The notes under the pieces are model-generated. The model saw nothing but the letters and a program-made list of their open reading frames with translations. It made no database searches and had not been told where the DNA came from. A program made the translations under genes and the position numbers. This document shows positions 23,147-31,772 of a DNA stretch of 39,904 bases, piece after piece. The first letter of the stretch is position 1. Every line of letters starts with the position of its first letter. The DNA comes from Synergistaceae bacterium. Lineage in GTDB: Bacteria; Synergistota; Synergistia; Synergistales; Aminobacteriaceae. The DNA lies in the NCBI GenBank assembly GCA_031272035.1, contig JAISUO010000104.1:1-39904 (forward strand). The letters are read 5' to 3'.

Positions 23147-24378
23147 AAGATCGCGAACAGGAATCGGATACCGGCAAAAAATCGAAAGGGATGCATTTTT
23201 CGATTATAACCGCGTTTCCGGAGTTTTTTAATGATTTTCTCTCGACCAGTATTATCGGCAGGGCAGTCAAAGCCGGTTTGGTTCGGGTGGATTTGGTTGA
23301 TTTGCGTCCTTTCGGCAGAGGCGGTTATCGTCAGATTGACGACTATGCTTTCGGTTCCGGAGGGATGGTGTTGATGGCGGAGCCGCTTTCCGAGGCGTTA
23401 CAGACGGCGCGTGCGGCCGGTGGAGGCGAAGAACGGGATTTTGTCGTTTATCCGACTCCGCAGGGGACGCTGCTGACGCAGGATATCGTGGACACTCTGG
23501 CGTGTCAGGAGCACGTCATCCTGGTCTGCGGGCACTATGAAGGCCTCGATGAACGCTTTACGGAGCGGATGGTCGACCTGGAGGTCACGATAGGAGACTG
23601 TGTGCTGACAGGCGGGGAAATTCCGGCAATGGCCATCATCGATGCGGTTTCCCGTCTGATACCGGGCGTCGTGGGCAAAAGCGAAGCGGTGGAAAACGAC
23701 TCTTTTTATCGGGGAATGCTGGATTGCCCTCACTATACCCGTCCCGCCTCCTGGGAGGGGATCGAGGCCCCCGAAGTTCTGCTTTCGGGAAATACCGCCG
23801 CCGTTGAGGAATGGAGGCGGCGTCAGGCGGTTGCTCGCACGGTTTCCCGGCGTCCTGACCTTTTAGCGCGCAGCGGCATGAAAGAGTACGTGCGAGGCGT
23901 TTATCTCGCGTTCACGGCAGAAACTGCCGATGACTGCGAAGTTGAGATTTTACGAAACCTGGAGGCCTTTGGGGATTCCTACGGTGTGGCGCGGGTCTTT
24001 TTGATCGTTCCGAAGCCGGACGCCCGGGAGTCCTTCAGAGAGGTTTTGAAGGAGGGCCGTTTCGGGCGTATTCGACTGATGCCTTCTCTGAAGCACGCGA
24101 CGGACTGGATTGCGAAGAAGGAAGGCCCGCCGCTGGTGACGGAGGTCTGCGATGTCGTCAAAAGCGGAGCGAGGCACTGGCTTGAACTGAAGCGTTTGTT
24201 CGTGGAAAAGGGAGAGCCCGTTCTGTTTTGTCTTTCGTTGAAAAACGGAGACGAATACCGGTGGGAACAAAAAAAGAATGGGGTTTGTTGTGGTTTTTCG
24301 ATGCTGCCCCTGCAGGAGGGGCTTTCCTTTTGCGGAAAGGCAGCCGTGTTGTGTGACCGTTTTTTGGGATCTCGATAA
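23143..24378 (+). CDS. trmD: TrmD tRNA (guanine-N1)-methyltransferase fused to a second SPOUT-type domain
   Basis: About 411 residues; TrmD alone is usually 230-250. The first part is a complete Trm[26 protein letters not shown], the knot loop [11 protein letters not shown] and [14 protein letters not shown]. It methylates G37 of tRNAs to prevent frameshifting. The extra 160 residues (about from 255) read [21 protein letters not shown], then [10 protein letters not shown] and [12 protein letters not shown], and match the RNA_Me_trans (SAM_MT) type also seen as a stand-alone protein next to trmD elsewhere. Its own substrate is unknown. The GTG at 23143 lies six bases after GAGGG; another GTG at 23140 is possible. 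Confidence 0.9.
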   Translation: MKDREQESDTGKKSKGMHFSIITAFPEFFNDFLSTSIIGRAVKAGLVRVDLVDLRPFGRGGYRQIDDYAFGSGGMVLMAEPLSEALQTARAAGGGEERDFVVYPTPQGTLLTQDIVDTLACQEHVILVCGHYEGLDERFTERMVDLEVTIGDCVLTGGEIPAMAIIDAVSRLIPGVVGKSEAVENDSFYRGMLDCPHYTRPASWEGIEAPEVLLSGNTAAVEEWRRRQAVARTVSRRPDLLARSGMKEYVRGVYLAFTAETADDCEVEILRNLEAFGDSYGVARVFLIVPKPDARESFREVLKEGRFGRIRLMPSLKHATDWIAKKEGPPLVTEVCDVVKSGARHWLELKRLFVEKGEPVLFCLSLKNGDEYRWEQKKNGVCCGFSMLPLQEGLSFCGKAAVLCDRFLGSR

Positions 24379-24422
24379 AAATTGAATTTCCTGTTTGGAA
24401 CTGCGAAGGAGGAACATCGGAA

Positions 24423-24770
24423 GTGAATATTTTAGATCTTGTTGAAAAAAGATATGTCCGGGGCGATCTTCCCGACTTTCGTCCGGGAGATACGCTGCGG
24501 GTGCACGTGAAGGTTACGGAAGGCGTAAGAGAGCGTATTCAGGTTTTCGAGGGTATTGTCATTGGACGTCAGCATGGCGGTCTGAACGAAACGTTTACCG
24601 TCCGCAAGATTTCCAGCGGAGTGGGTGTGGAGCGTATCTTTCCGCTGCACTGCCCGTCGATAGACAAAATCGAAATCAAACGTCAGGGCAAAGTGCGTCG
24701 GGCCAAGCTTTATTATCTGCGAAAACTCAGCGGAAAAGCCGCCCGCATCAAGGAGCGCCGCGAGTTTTAA
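24423..24770 (+). CDS. rplS: 50S ribosomal protein L19
   Basis: 115 residues, standard for L19. Signatures: [32 protein letters not shown] and a basic C-terminus [23 protein letters not shown]19 sits at the subunit interface. The start is GTG at 24423, with AGGAGG about 10 bases upstream; no in-frame ATG is near. It is the last gene of the operon, followed by tandem repeats and a terminator. Confidence 0.96.
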   Translation: MNILDLVEKRYVRGDLPDFRPGDTLRVHVKVTEGVRERIQVFEGIVIGRQHGGLNETFTVRKISSGVGVERIFPLHCPSIDKIEIKRQGKVRRAKLYYLRKLSGKAARIKERREF

Positions 24771-24778
24771 ATTTACAG

Positions 24779-24826
24779 GAATCGTTTGTTTTTCAAATCT
24801 TTCGTTCTTCAGATCCTTCGTTCTTT
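24779..24826. repeat. Three imperfect 16-bp tandem copies after rplS
   Basis: Units at 24779-24794, 24795-24810 and 24811-24826 share a core like AATCTTTCGTTCTTC. Copies 2 and 3 match at 13 of 16 bases; copies 1 and 2 at 12 of 16. The third copy supplies the left arm of the operon terminator. Confidence 0.8.
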
Positions 24827-24868
24827 CCCGGGGCCGTTCGGGGAGGGGCGAAGGATTTTTGTGTCTTT
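24813..24868 (+). terminator. Rho-independent terminator of the SRP operon
   Basis: ATCCTTCG (24813-24820) pairs with CGAAGGAT (24849-24856) in a perfect 8-bp stem. The interior can pair further through CCC/GGG runs. TTTT and GTGTCTTT follow. It lies between rplS and the convergent transporter gene, whose stop is at 24872, so it may serve both. Confidence 0.8.
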
Positions 24869-24871
24869 ATG

Positions 24872-25798
24872 TCAGACCAGCCCCAGAATATTGATCCACA
24901 GAGGCAGGGAGATCATGGAACAAAGCGTCGTCAGCGCGACGCCCCTGCCGCAGTATTCCCCGTCCATCCCCATTTCCTCGGCGATGATGGCGGTGTTGAT
25001 CCCAACCGGCATGGCGGTCAGCAGCACACTGGCCTGGAACATGGGGGAGGAGAGGCCGAAGAAAAGGAAAATCGAAGCCCCCAGGACGGGATGAAGCACC
25101 AGCTTGACGAACAGAATTTTCCAGACGGACTGAATCATTTTCAAAACGTTTTCGATATGCAGTCCGGCTCCCAGCATCAAAAGAGCCATTCCCGTGCTGA
25201 TGTCGGCCAGGATGCTCAGAGTCGAATCCATCCATTTTGGAAGATGGTTGAGCCCGGCGGTGTCCATCAGAAGCCCCAGAAGGCAGAACATAAAGAGCGG
25301 ATTTTTCAGAAGATGCTTCATGGTTGCGAGCATCGTCGTCCAGGAGGGTTTTCCGAAAAGAGCCAGCTGTCCGCTGCCGATGGACACGAGCTGCATGGCG
25401 ACCAGGGAGATCGCCAGGTTCAGCGTCGCCGCCTCCACTCCAGGCTGTCCCATGGCGAGGTAGATGATGGGAAGCCCGGCGAAAAAGTGATTGCCCCGGG
25501 TGGCGGACAGGGTCAGGGTGGAGAACCGTTCCCGGGTTTCGCCGTGGCGTCCGAAGATCCAGACGACAGTCGTGGTGGCCAGGTAGGGCAGCCACACCGC
25601 GGCGACGAATGAGGGATTCTGCAGGACGTTCAGGTCCGCGCCCAGGATGCCGCGCAGAATGACGCAGGGCATGGCAAACCAGTAGAGGACAGAGTTGTTT
25701 TCTCTGAGGGTCTGAGGAGAGATAACTTTTTTGTATCTCAAAATCCAGCCCATGGCCACGATAAGAAAAATAGGCAGCACGACCAAAACAGACTGCAT
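24872..25798 (-). CDS. AEC-family (auxin efflux carrier type) transporter
   Basis: 308 residues, almost entirely hydrophobic, with about ten predicted membrane helices in two repeats. The first helix is LVVLPIFLIVAMGWIL. Characteristic segments include SATRGNHFFAGLPIIYLAMG at the centre and the C-terminal LLTAMPVGINTAIIAEEMG, typical of this family. Related proteins (for example malonate or malate carriers) move organic acids or amino acids; the substrate here is unknown. GGAG lies about 11 bases before the ATG. The upstream gap holds a 13-bp tandem repeat (25822-25847) and the rubredoxin terminator. Confidence 0.86.
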   Translation of the reverse strand: MQSVLVVLPIFLIVAMGWILRYKKVISPQTLRENNSVLYWFAMPCVILRGILGADLNVLQNPSFVAAVWLPYLATTTVVWIFGRHGETRERFSTLTLSATRGNHFFAGLPIIYLAMGQPGVEAATLNLAISLVAMQLVSIGSGQLALFGKPSWTTMLATMKHLLKNPLFMFCLLGLLMDTAGLNHLPKWMDSTLSILADISTGMALLMLGAGLHIENVLKMIQSVWKILFVKLVLHPVLGASIFLFFGLSSPMFQASVLLTAMPVGINTAIIAEEMGMDGEYCGRGVALTTLCSMISLPLWINILGLV

Positions 25799-25821
25799 TG
25801 CCGATCAGCTCCATTTTTAGG

Positions 25822-25847
25822 GAAGTATTAATTAGAAGTATTAACTG
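25822..25847. repeat. Two tandem copies of a 13-bp unit upstream of the transporter
   Basis: GAAGTATTAATTA (25822-25834) and GAAGTATTAACTG (25835-25847), 10 of 13 identical, followed by the related TTAATAAG. The array is AT-rich and lies in the probable promoter region of the minus-strand transporter. Confidence 0.8.
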
Positions 25848-25849
25848 TT

Positions 25850-25891
25850 AATAAGAAAATAAAGAAAACGACCGACCCCCGGCCGATCGTT
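25850..25891 (-). terminator. Rho-independent terminator after rubredoxin
   Basis: A long hairpin at 25867-25891 (minus AACGATCGG...GTCGTT, with two G-T wobbles and a GGG loop) is followed on the minus strand by TTCTTTATTTTC. It separates the rubredoxin transcript from the transporter gene. Confidence 0.75.
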
Positions 25892-25954
25892 CATTTTACG
25901 ATCATCAGGAAAATATTTTGATCTTTCCTGTCTTCCGTGAGATTTTATAAGGTT

Positions 25955-26113
25955 TTACTCGGGTTCGAACATATCCTTCGTCACGGAACAGACCGGGCAC
26001 ACCCAGTCGTCGGGAATATCCTCAAAGGCGGTACCCGGCGCAATGCCGGAATCCGGATCTCCTGCCGCGGGATCATAAACATAACTGCAAACCGTGCATA
26101 CATATTTTTTCAC
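25955..26113 (-). CDS. Rubredoxin
   Basis: 52 residues, standard rubredoxin size. It has the two iron-binding knuckles [11 protein letters not shown] (C6 and C9) and [15 protein letters not shown] (C39 and C42), with the conserved [15 protein letters not shown] between them. A single iron is held by four cysteines; rubredoxins pass single electrons to oxygen- and peroxide-detoxifying enzymes in anaerobes. The start is GTG at 26113, with AAGGAGG 10 bases upstream. The gene has its own promoter and terminator, so it is probably monocistronic. It is easy to miss because it is short, starts with GTG, and lies opposite a long open frame. Confidence 0.95.
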   Translation of the reverse strand: MKKYVCTVCSYVYDPAAGDPDSGIAPGTAFEDIPDDWVCPVCSVTKDMFEPE

Positions 26114-26156
26114 TCGATTGTATCCTCCTTTCCATTCTTTCCATTGTCATGGGAGT

Positions 26157-26184
26157 ATTATAATCCTTTTCCTGGCGGACGCAA
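26157..26184 (-). promoter_or_regulatory. Probable rubredoxin promoter
   Basis: Minus strand: TTGCGT (plus 26179-26184), 16-base spacer, TATAAT (plus 26157-26162). The -10 is perfect and the -35 matches three of six positions. Initiation near 26150 gives a leader of about 37 bases ending in the AAGGAGG site. Confidence 0.6.
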
Positions 26185-26470
26185 ACGTCTTCCGACGTAC
26201 CCGGGATGGAGAGAAATATTTTTTTACAGAAAAATATCCGGTGAGGAAAGATTCTGTGACAAAATTTCTCCTGCTCATTTAAAAGCCGGAGACGGAAGTC
26301 CATGTTACAATCGAAGACGGGAATTTTCCCGAAGTTTTTCTTCGTTGATTCAGTCTCGAAACGAGCGTCAGGTGAACTCTGAAGAACGCGCAGTGAATAA
26401 TGCAGTGCAGTTAAAAGTGCAGAGTAAAGAGTATAGTATTGAAGAGTGTGGATTGAAGGAGGCCGAAAGT
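26185..26470 (+). promoter_or_regulatory. dnaX leader region with an extended -10, a hairpin and a GTG ladder
   Basis: No gene is visible between the rubredoxin promoter and dnaX. TGTTACAAT at 26303-26311 fits an extended -10 promoter (TGn plus TACAAT). CGGGA-ATTT-TCCCG (26318-26331) followed by AAGTTTTTC looks like a small terminator or attenuator just after it. From 26393, three GTG-headed 12-base units follow in frame with dnaX (26393, 26405, 26417). The dnaX frame is open through the whole region, but no start before 26471 has a good ribosome-binding site. Confidence 0.4.
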
Positions 26471-28264
26471 TTGGGTATTTCGCTGTATCGGCGGTATCGT
26501 CCTCAGAAATTTTCCGAAGTCGCGGGACAATCTGCAGCCGTCGATGTCCTGGTGAGAAGCCTTCAGCGGGCGCGCACAGGGCAGGCGTATCTTTTTTCCG
26601 GGCCCCGGGGCTGCGGCAAGACCACCGTCGCCCGACTGCTGGCCCGGGCCCTCAACTGTCTGGCCCCTGTTGAGGGGTACGAACCCTGTTGCAGCTGCAA
26701 GAACTGTCTCGCCATAGCCGCGGGGGAAAGTCTCGACGTCATCGAAATCGACGGGGCATCCAACAATGGAGTGGAGGAGATTCGCGAGCTCAGAAGCCAC
26801 ATCCTGTCGGTACCCATGTCGTCAAAATATAAAGTGTACATTATCGACGAGGTGCATATGCTCTCCATCTCCGCCTTCAACGCCCTGCTGAAAACGCTGG
26901 AAGAGCCCCCGGAACACGTGGTGTTCATTTTGGCCACCACCGAGGCCCACAAGGTTCCGGTGACGATTCGGTCCCGATGTCAGCACATTCCTTTTCATCG
27001 CATCGAGACGCGAATCATCTGCGAGCGCCTGATCCAGGTCTGCGAGGCGGAATCGGTGAAATTTCAGCCCGAAGCCCTGTGGGAGATTGCCCGTCAGGCG
27101 GATGGAGCCATGAGAGACGGTCTTTCCATGCTGGAGCAGGTGGCGGGCTCAGAAGAGGAAACCCTCACCCTGGCCGACGTGGAGACAGCGCTGGGACAGG
27201 CCAGTCGTTCTTCCCTGGAGCGATGGCTTGAAAGCTGGAGAAAGGGCGACATGTCCACCTTCTGCGAACTCGACCGGATGCTGGCCGGCGGAGCTTCTCC
27301 CCAGAGGTTTCTGGAGGAGCTGTTTTCGTTGGTTCGCAATCTGTGGCTGGTGGCCCGGTGGGGGGGTATCCTCGAAACTCTCGACGCATCCGGGCAGGAA
27401 AAGGAATATCTGAAGGCGGAAGCCCCCCGATGGAGGCCCCAGGAGCTGGAGCGGATCATGCGTTTTCTGGCCGGATTGCTTCCTCAAACGCGAATGGGGC
27501 TTAGAATGGACGTCCTGAGCGGGCTGCTGATGGCCGGAATCTCCAGCCCGGAGGTCGGCGCGCCCGAAAAAACGCTTCCTTCTTTGACTGCTTCTCCGAC
27601 GCGAAGACCTGTCGTTCCGGATATTCCAGCTCCGGAGCCGGGTTCTGCCAGGACGACCGCGCCGAAACCCGCCGTTCCGGAACCTGTCGTTTCGGCTCCC
27701 GCGGCTGCGGCCCCGGACGGGGTATCGGAGGTTCCGGAGGGAGAAGACTGTCCGGAGGAGCGTCGAAAAGAGACGTCAGAGGCTCTTTACGGGGAAGATT
27801 TCACGCTGTACTGCGGATTTGTGAGTTCAGCGGCTTTGACGGACGGCCGGCGTCTGATCCTGGATACGCCCTTCCGTTATGTATACGAGACCCTGAAGCT
27901 GGAGCAGAACCGCCGAGGGCTGAAGAAGATTCTGGGTCCCCTGTGGCCGGAGGGAATCCTTCTGCGCCACGGAGAGCTTACGGCTTCCTGCGACGAAGTT
28001 TACTCCGCGCCGGCGAAAATTTCGGAAAAGAGACGCTTCTCCGGAAAATCCGAAACTCCTTCCGCTTCCCCGTTTTCAGAGGAACCGGAATCGACCGGGA
28101 ACGAAAAAACGGAAGCGAAGGAGGCGCGGCTCCCCGGGGGAGTCCCTTTTGACGGGCTGGTCCGCGACGTTGCGCGCTGGATGCGGGGAGAGGTCATTCT
28201 GGTGCGTCGCGGCGCCGATGACGATATCGACGATGTCTCCGCCGAAGAATCAAAGGATTATTAA
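26471..28264 (+). CDS. dnaX: DNA polymerase III subunit gamma/tau
   Basis: About 597 residues from TTG 26471, giving the N-terminus MGISLYRRYRPQKFSEVAGQ, which is where DnaX proteins begin. AAGGAGG sits 8 bases before this TTG, so I prefer it over GTG codons further upstream. Walker A GPRGCGKT is at residues 44-51, the zinc cysteines C63, C73/C74, C76 and C79 follow, and Walker B is VYIIDEVHML with DEVH near 126. SRC is in TIRSRCQ. Domain III ends near 365. The Ala/Pro-rich tau linker (about 370-430) precedes a poorly conserved C-terminal domain. It is the clamp-loader ATPase. dnaE follows directly, so two replisome genes are paired. Confidence 0.93.
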   Translation: MGISLYRRYRPQKFSEVAGQSAAVDVLVRSLQRARTGQAYLFSGPRGCGKTTVARLLARALNCLAPVEGYEPCCSCKNCLAIAAGESLDVIEIDGASNNGVEEIRELRSHILSVPMSSKYKVYIIDEVHMLSISAFNALLKTLEEPPEHVVFILATTEAHKVPVTIRSRCQHIPFHRIETRIICERLIQVCEAESVKFQPEALWEIARQADGAMRDGLSMLEQVAGSEEETLTLADVETALGQASRSSLERWLESWRKGDMSTFCELDRMLAGGASPQRFLEELFSLVRNLWLVARWGGILETLDASGQEKEYLKAEAPRWRPQELERIMRFLAGLLPQTRMGLRMDVLSGLLMAGISSPEVGAPEKTLPSLTASPTRRPVVPDIPAPEPGSARTTAPKPAVPEPVVSAPAAAAPDGVSEVPEGEDCPEERRKETSEALYGEDFTLYCGFVSSAALTDGRRLILDTPFRYVYETLKLEQNRRGLKKILGPLWPEGILLRHGELTASCDEVYSAPAKISEKRRFSGKSETPSASPFSEEPESTGNEKTEAKEARLPGGVPFDGLVRDVARWMRGEVILVRRGADDDIDDVSAEESKDY

Positions 28265-28313
28265 AACAGATTATTAAAATGAAAAGATTAAATAATGAAA
28301 GATTAAAAATGAG
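28256..28313. repeat. Four imperfect tandem GATTA-headed units between dnaX and dnaE
   Basis: Units start at 28256, 28269, 28286 and 28301: GATTATTAAAACA, GATTATTAAAATGAAAA, GATTAAATAATGAAA and GATTAAAAATGAG. The first unit covers the last dnaX codons and its TAA stop. The last ends in GAGG, which forms the dnaE ribosome-binding site. Confidence 0.8.
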
Positions 28314-28322
28314 GTTTTTGTT

Positions 28323-31300
28323 ATGACGAGACCTTTTGTGCATCTGCATGTTCATACGGAATACAGTCTCCTGGACGGGGCCATCCGCACCGGATCCCTG
28401 GCGAAAAAGGTCGCCTCGTGGGAGGTGCCGGCCGTGGCCATGACGGACCACGGAGCGATGTACGGAACCATAGAGTTTTACGAGCAGTGCAAGGCCGCGG
28501 GGGTCAATCCCATCATCGGCTGCGAGGTATACGTGGATCCCGACGGACATCGCTCCCGTGAAAAAAAGGGAAAGAACAACCATCTGATCCTGCTGGCGGA
28601 GAACGACGAAGGCTGCCACAACCTTTTCAGGCTGGTCTCCATCGCCAACACGGATGGATTTTATTACAAGCCCCGTATCGATCACGACCTTCTGGCAAAG
28701 TACAGCAGGGGGCTGATCGCATCCTCGGCCTGCCTGGGCGGGGAGATTCCTCAGCTCATTCTGGCGGGGAAGGAGAAGGAGGCCGCGGACAGGGCGACGC
28801 TGTATCGGGACATCATGGGAAAGGATAATTTCTTTCTCGAAGTCATGTCGAACACGCTTCCCGAGCAGGCGAAAGTCAACAAGGCGCTCATACGGCTCTC
28901 CAGGGAGACGGGCATTCCCCTGATCGCCACCAGCGACGCCCATTATCAGGAAAAAGAGGATTTTGAGTGGCATAAACTTCTTCTTCGAATCAACACCCGG
29001 GCCGACGACACGGACGACGCCTTCGGTTTTTCCACCAACGACTTCTACCTGCGAAGCCCCGAGGAAATGGACGCGTTTTTCGGCGCGGAGCTGCCCGAAG
29101 CCCTGGACAACACCGTAAAAATTGCGGAGAGGTGCAGGGTGGATTTCAACCTGAATTCGGGGGACTACAAACTTCCCCGACTGGACCTGACGGAAGGGGT
29201 CACGCTTGAGCGCCATCTCGAAGACGAGGCCTGGAAGGGGCTTCGCGCCCGTCTTGGGGAGCAGCCTCCGGAGGAATACCGGAAACGCCTCGAATATGAG
29301 CTCGGAGTCATCAACAGCATGGGGTTCGCCGGATATTTCATCATTGTGGCGGGAATCATCCAGGCGGCAAAGGATAGAAACATCCCCATCGGGCCGGGGC
29401 GCGGCTCCGCGGCGGGGTCTCTCGTCGCCTGGAGCCTGCGGATAACGGAACTGGACCCCTTGGCCTGCGGGCTGCTTTTCGAAAGATTTTTAAACCCTGA
29501 GCGCATCAGTATGCCTGATATCGACACCGACGTTTCCGACAAGGGACGCGAGGAGCTTCTGAAGTATATCGTAGAGCAGTATGGCAGCGACCGCGTATCC
29601 CAGATCATTACCTTCGGGCGCATGAAAAGCCGTCAGGCGGTCAAGGACGTGGGGAGGGCCATGGGACTGGAGTACGCCAGAATGGACAGGCTCGCGAAGC
29701 TCATCCCCTTCGGCGTCAAAAGCATAAAAGAGGCGAAGGAGACGGTTCCTGAGCTGAAAGAGACGATAGAATCCGATCCGGAGCTGGCCCAGGTGGTAAA
29801 AATTGCGGAAAAGATCGAGGGACTGGCTCGTCATCCCTCTCAACACGCGGCTGGGGTTGTCATCACTCCGGACCCGGTGACGGATCTGGTTCCCATACGC
29901 CGAATCGGAGCGGCCGAGATAAACGGCGACGTTCTGGACATCAGCCAGACCGTGACCCAGTTCACCATGGAGCCCATTGAAAAACTGGGGCTGGTAAAGA
30001 TGGATTTTCTGGGACTGAGCACCCTCTCCATCATCGAAGAGGCCCTGGAAAACATTCGTCTCAACGGCAGAGAAGCTCCGGATATGAGTTCCCTGTCCCT
30101 GACCGATTCCCTGACGTATCAAATGCTGCAGAACGCGGACACCCTGGGAATATTCCAGCTCGAATCGGGGGGGATGCGGCGTTTGCTTCTGGACCTGAAG
30201 GTGGACTGCTTCGAGGACCTGGTCGCCGTTCTGGCCATGTATCGTCCGGGGCCTCTGGGCAGCGGCATGGTCAAACAGTATGTCGAGTGCAAGCATGGAC
30301 GTCAAAAACCCGAATATCCCCATCCGCTGCTGGAGGAGGTCCTGAAGGAAACCTACGGCGTGATTCTGTATCAGGAGCAGGTCATGCAGTGCGCGTCCAT
30401 TCTGGCCGGATACACCCTTGGCGAGGCGGACCTGCTGCGCCGGGCCATGGGAAAGAAAAAAGTGGAGGTCATGAAGCAGCAGCGGGCGAAGTTCGTGGAG
30501 GGCGCGTCGACCCGGGGCATCGATCTGAAGAAGGCCGAACATATTTTCGACCTGATTCAGGAGTTCGCCGGATACGGGTTCAATAAGTCCCACAGCGCGG
30601 CCTACGCCCTGATCTCGTACCAGACGGCCTATTTGAAGGCCCATTACCGGGCGGAGTTCATGGCCGCCTATCTTTCCAGCCAGATGAAAGCCATAAAAGA
30701 GGTTCTGGGCAGGTACGTCCGAGAGGTGCGCCGCAGCGGCGTACAGGTGCTCCAGCCGGACATCAACTCCTCCATGGAGAGCTTTACGGCGGTGGGGGAG
30801 GTCATTCGCTTCGGCCTGGGGGCCGTGGCCAAGGTGGGGCACAACGCCGTCGACGCCATCGTGGCCGCCCGGCGGGAGGGAAAATTTTCGTCCCTGTGGA
30901 ACTTTCTGACCCGCGTTGACCTGCGCGTCGTCAGCAAATCCGCCACGGAAAATTTGATTTACGCGGGGGCCTTCGACGAACTGGAGCCCAACCGGGCCAG
31001 GCTGGTGAGCGCGTTGGCGGACTTCGTGGCCGCCGCCCAGAAAAAGAACAGGGATGAGGGGCAATATTCCCTCTTCGAGCTGCTGGAGGAGGCCCCGGAG
31101 GATACCGACGGGCCGGACATGCCCGAGTGCGGGGACTTTTCTGTTTTCGAGCGCCTCGAACATGAAAAGGAAGTCATGGGAATTTATATTTCAGGACACC
31201 CTTTCGACAGCTATGAAGACAGGGTGAAACGCCATTCTACGTGTACAATAGAGGAGCTTCCATGCTGGAGAGGTTCCGGCCCCGCCAGGGTTGGGGGTAT

Positions 31301-31772
31301 AATTTTGGGCGTGACCGATAAAATGACGAAGAAGGGAACGACGATGGGACTTCTGACGCTGGAAGATTCCGACGGAAGCGTCGAAATGGTCGTCTTCCCA
31401 CAGCTTTGGGAGAGCCTGAAGACTCAGGTGAAAGTCGGGGAACCCTATATCGCGGAGGGGGAGCTGGGGGACAGAGAGCCCAGGAATTTCATTGTGCGAA
31501 AACTCACGCGTCTGGAGGATATAGGCGCCGACGAGGCGGGAATGATTCGCATTCGCCTGCGGGTGGACCTGATTCCTCAGTCGCTGGATTTTCGGGATTT
31601 CGCCGTGGCCCTGAAAGATTGCCCCGGACCTTCCACCGTTCTTCTGGAGCTGGCGGACGATCGGGACTCCTGCGTGCTGCTGCTGCCGGATTATCGAATC
31701 GATGAAACCGGCTCCATCAGGCAGCGTCTGTCCGAGGTCGTTCCCTCGGGAGCCTTCGAGGTTTTGTGTTGA
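28323..31772 (+). CDS. dnaE: DNA polymerase III subunit alpha
   Basis: 1149 residues, normal for DnaE1. The PHP domain opens FVHLHVHTEYSLLDG (residues 5-19) and includes MTDHG (40-44). Catalytic aspartates lie in MPDIDTD (397-403) and at D561 in VKMDFLGLSTL. The fingers segment MYRPGPLGSGM and the helix-hairpin-helix region follow. An OB-fold near 990-1060 includes GIILGVTDKMTKKGTTMGLL. It is the main replicative polymerase. The ATG follows GAGG with a spacer of 8 bases. The gene ends in TGA at 31770-31772, inside the first copy of a 16-bp repeat array that separates it from pyk. Confidence 0.97.
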   Translation: MTRPFVHLHVHTEYSLLDGAIRTGSLAKKVASWEVPAVAMTDHGAMYGTIEFYEQCKAAGVNPIIGCEVYVDPDGHRSREKKGKNNHLILLAENDEGCHNLFRLVSIANTDGFYYKPRIDHDLLAKYSRGLIASSACLGGEIPQLILAGKEKEAADRATLYRDIMGKDNFFLEVMSNTLPEQAKVNKALIRLSRETGIPLIATSDAHYQEKEDFEWHKLLLRINTRADDTDDAFGFSTNDFYLRSPEEMDAFFGAELPEALDNTVKIAERCRVDFNLNSGDYKLPRLDLTEGVTLERHLEDEAWKGLRARLGEQPPEEYRKRLEYELGVINSMGFAGYFIIVAGIIQAAKDRNIPIGPGRGSAAGSLVAWSLRITELDPLACGLLFERFLNPERISMPDIDTDVSDKGREELLKYIVEQYGSDRVSQIITFGRMKSRQAVKDVGRAMGLEYARMDRLAKLIPFGVKSIKEAKETVPELKETIESDPELAQVVKIAEKIEGLARHPSQHAAGVVITPDPVTDLVPIRRIGAAEINGDVLDISQTVTQFTMEPIEKLGLVKMDFLGLSTLSIIEEALENIRLNGREAPDMSSLSLTDSLTYQMLQNADTLGIFQLESGGMRRLLLDLKVDCFEDLVAVLAMYRPGPLGSGMVKQYVECKHGRQKPEYPHPLLEEVLKETYGVILYQEQVMQCASILAGYTLGEADLLRRAMGKKKVEVMKQQRAKFVEGASTRGIDLKKAEHIFDLIQEFAGYGFNKSHSAAYALISYQTAYLKAHYRAEFMAAYLSSQMKAIKEVLGRYVREVRRSGVQVLQPDINSSMESFTAVGEVIRFGLGAVAKVGHNAVDAIVAARREGKFSSLWNFLTRVDLRVVSKSATENLIYAGAFDELEPNRARLVSALADFVAAAQKKNRDEGQYSLFELLEEAPEDTDGPDMPECGDFSVFERLEHEKEVMGIYISGHPFDSYEDRVKRHSTCTIEELPCWRGSGPARVGGIILGVTDKMTKKGTTMGLLTLEDSDGSVEMVVFPQLWESLKTQVKVGEPYIAEGELGDREPRNFIVRKLTRLEDIGADEAGMIRIRLRVDLIPQSLDFRDFAVALKDCPGPSTVLLELADDRDSCVLLLPDYRIDETGSIRQRLSEVVPSGAFEVLC

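Noticed and set aside
25937-26470. N-terminal extension of dnaX by up to 178 residues
   Set aside because: The region contains rubredoxin and its promoter on the other strand, the extension matches no DnaX domain, and TTG 26471 has the strong ribosome-binding site.
29490-31163. Long minus-strand open frame opposite dnaE
   Set aside because: It is fully covered by the conserved dnaE coding sequence and has no family motif or ribosome-binding site context.
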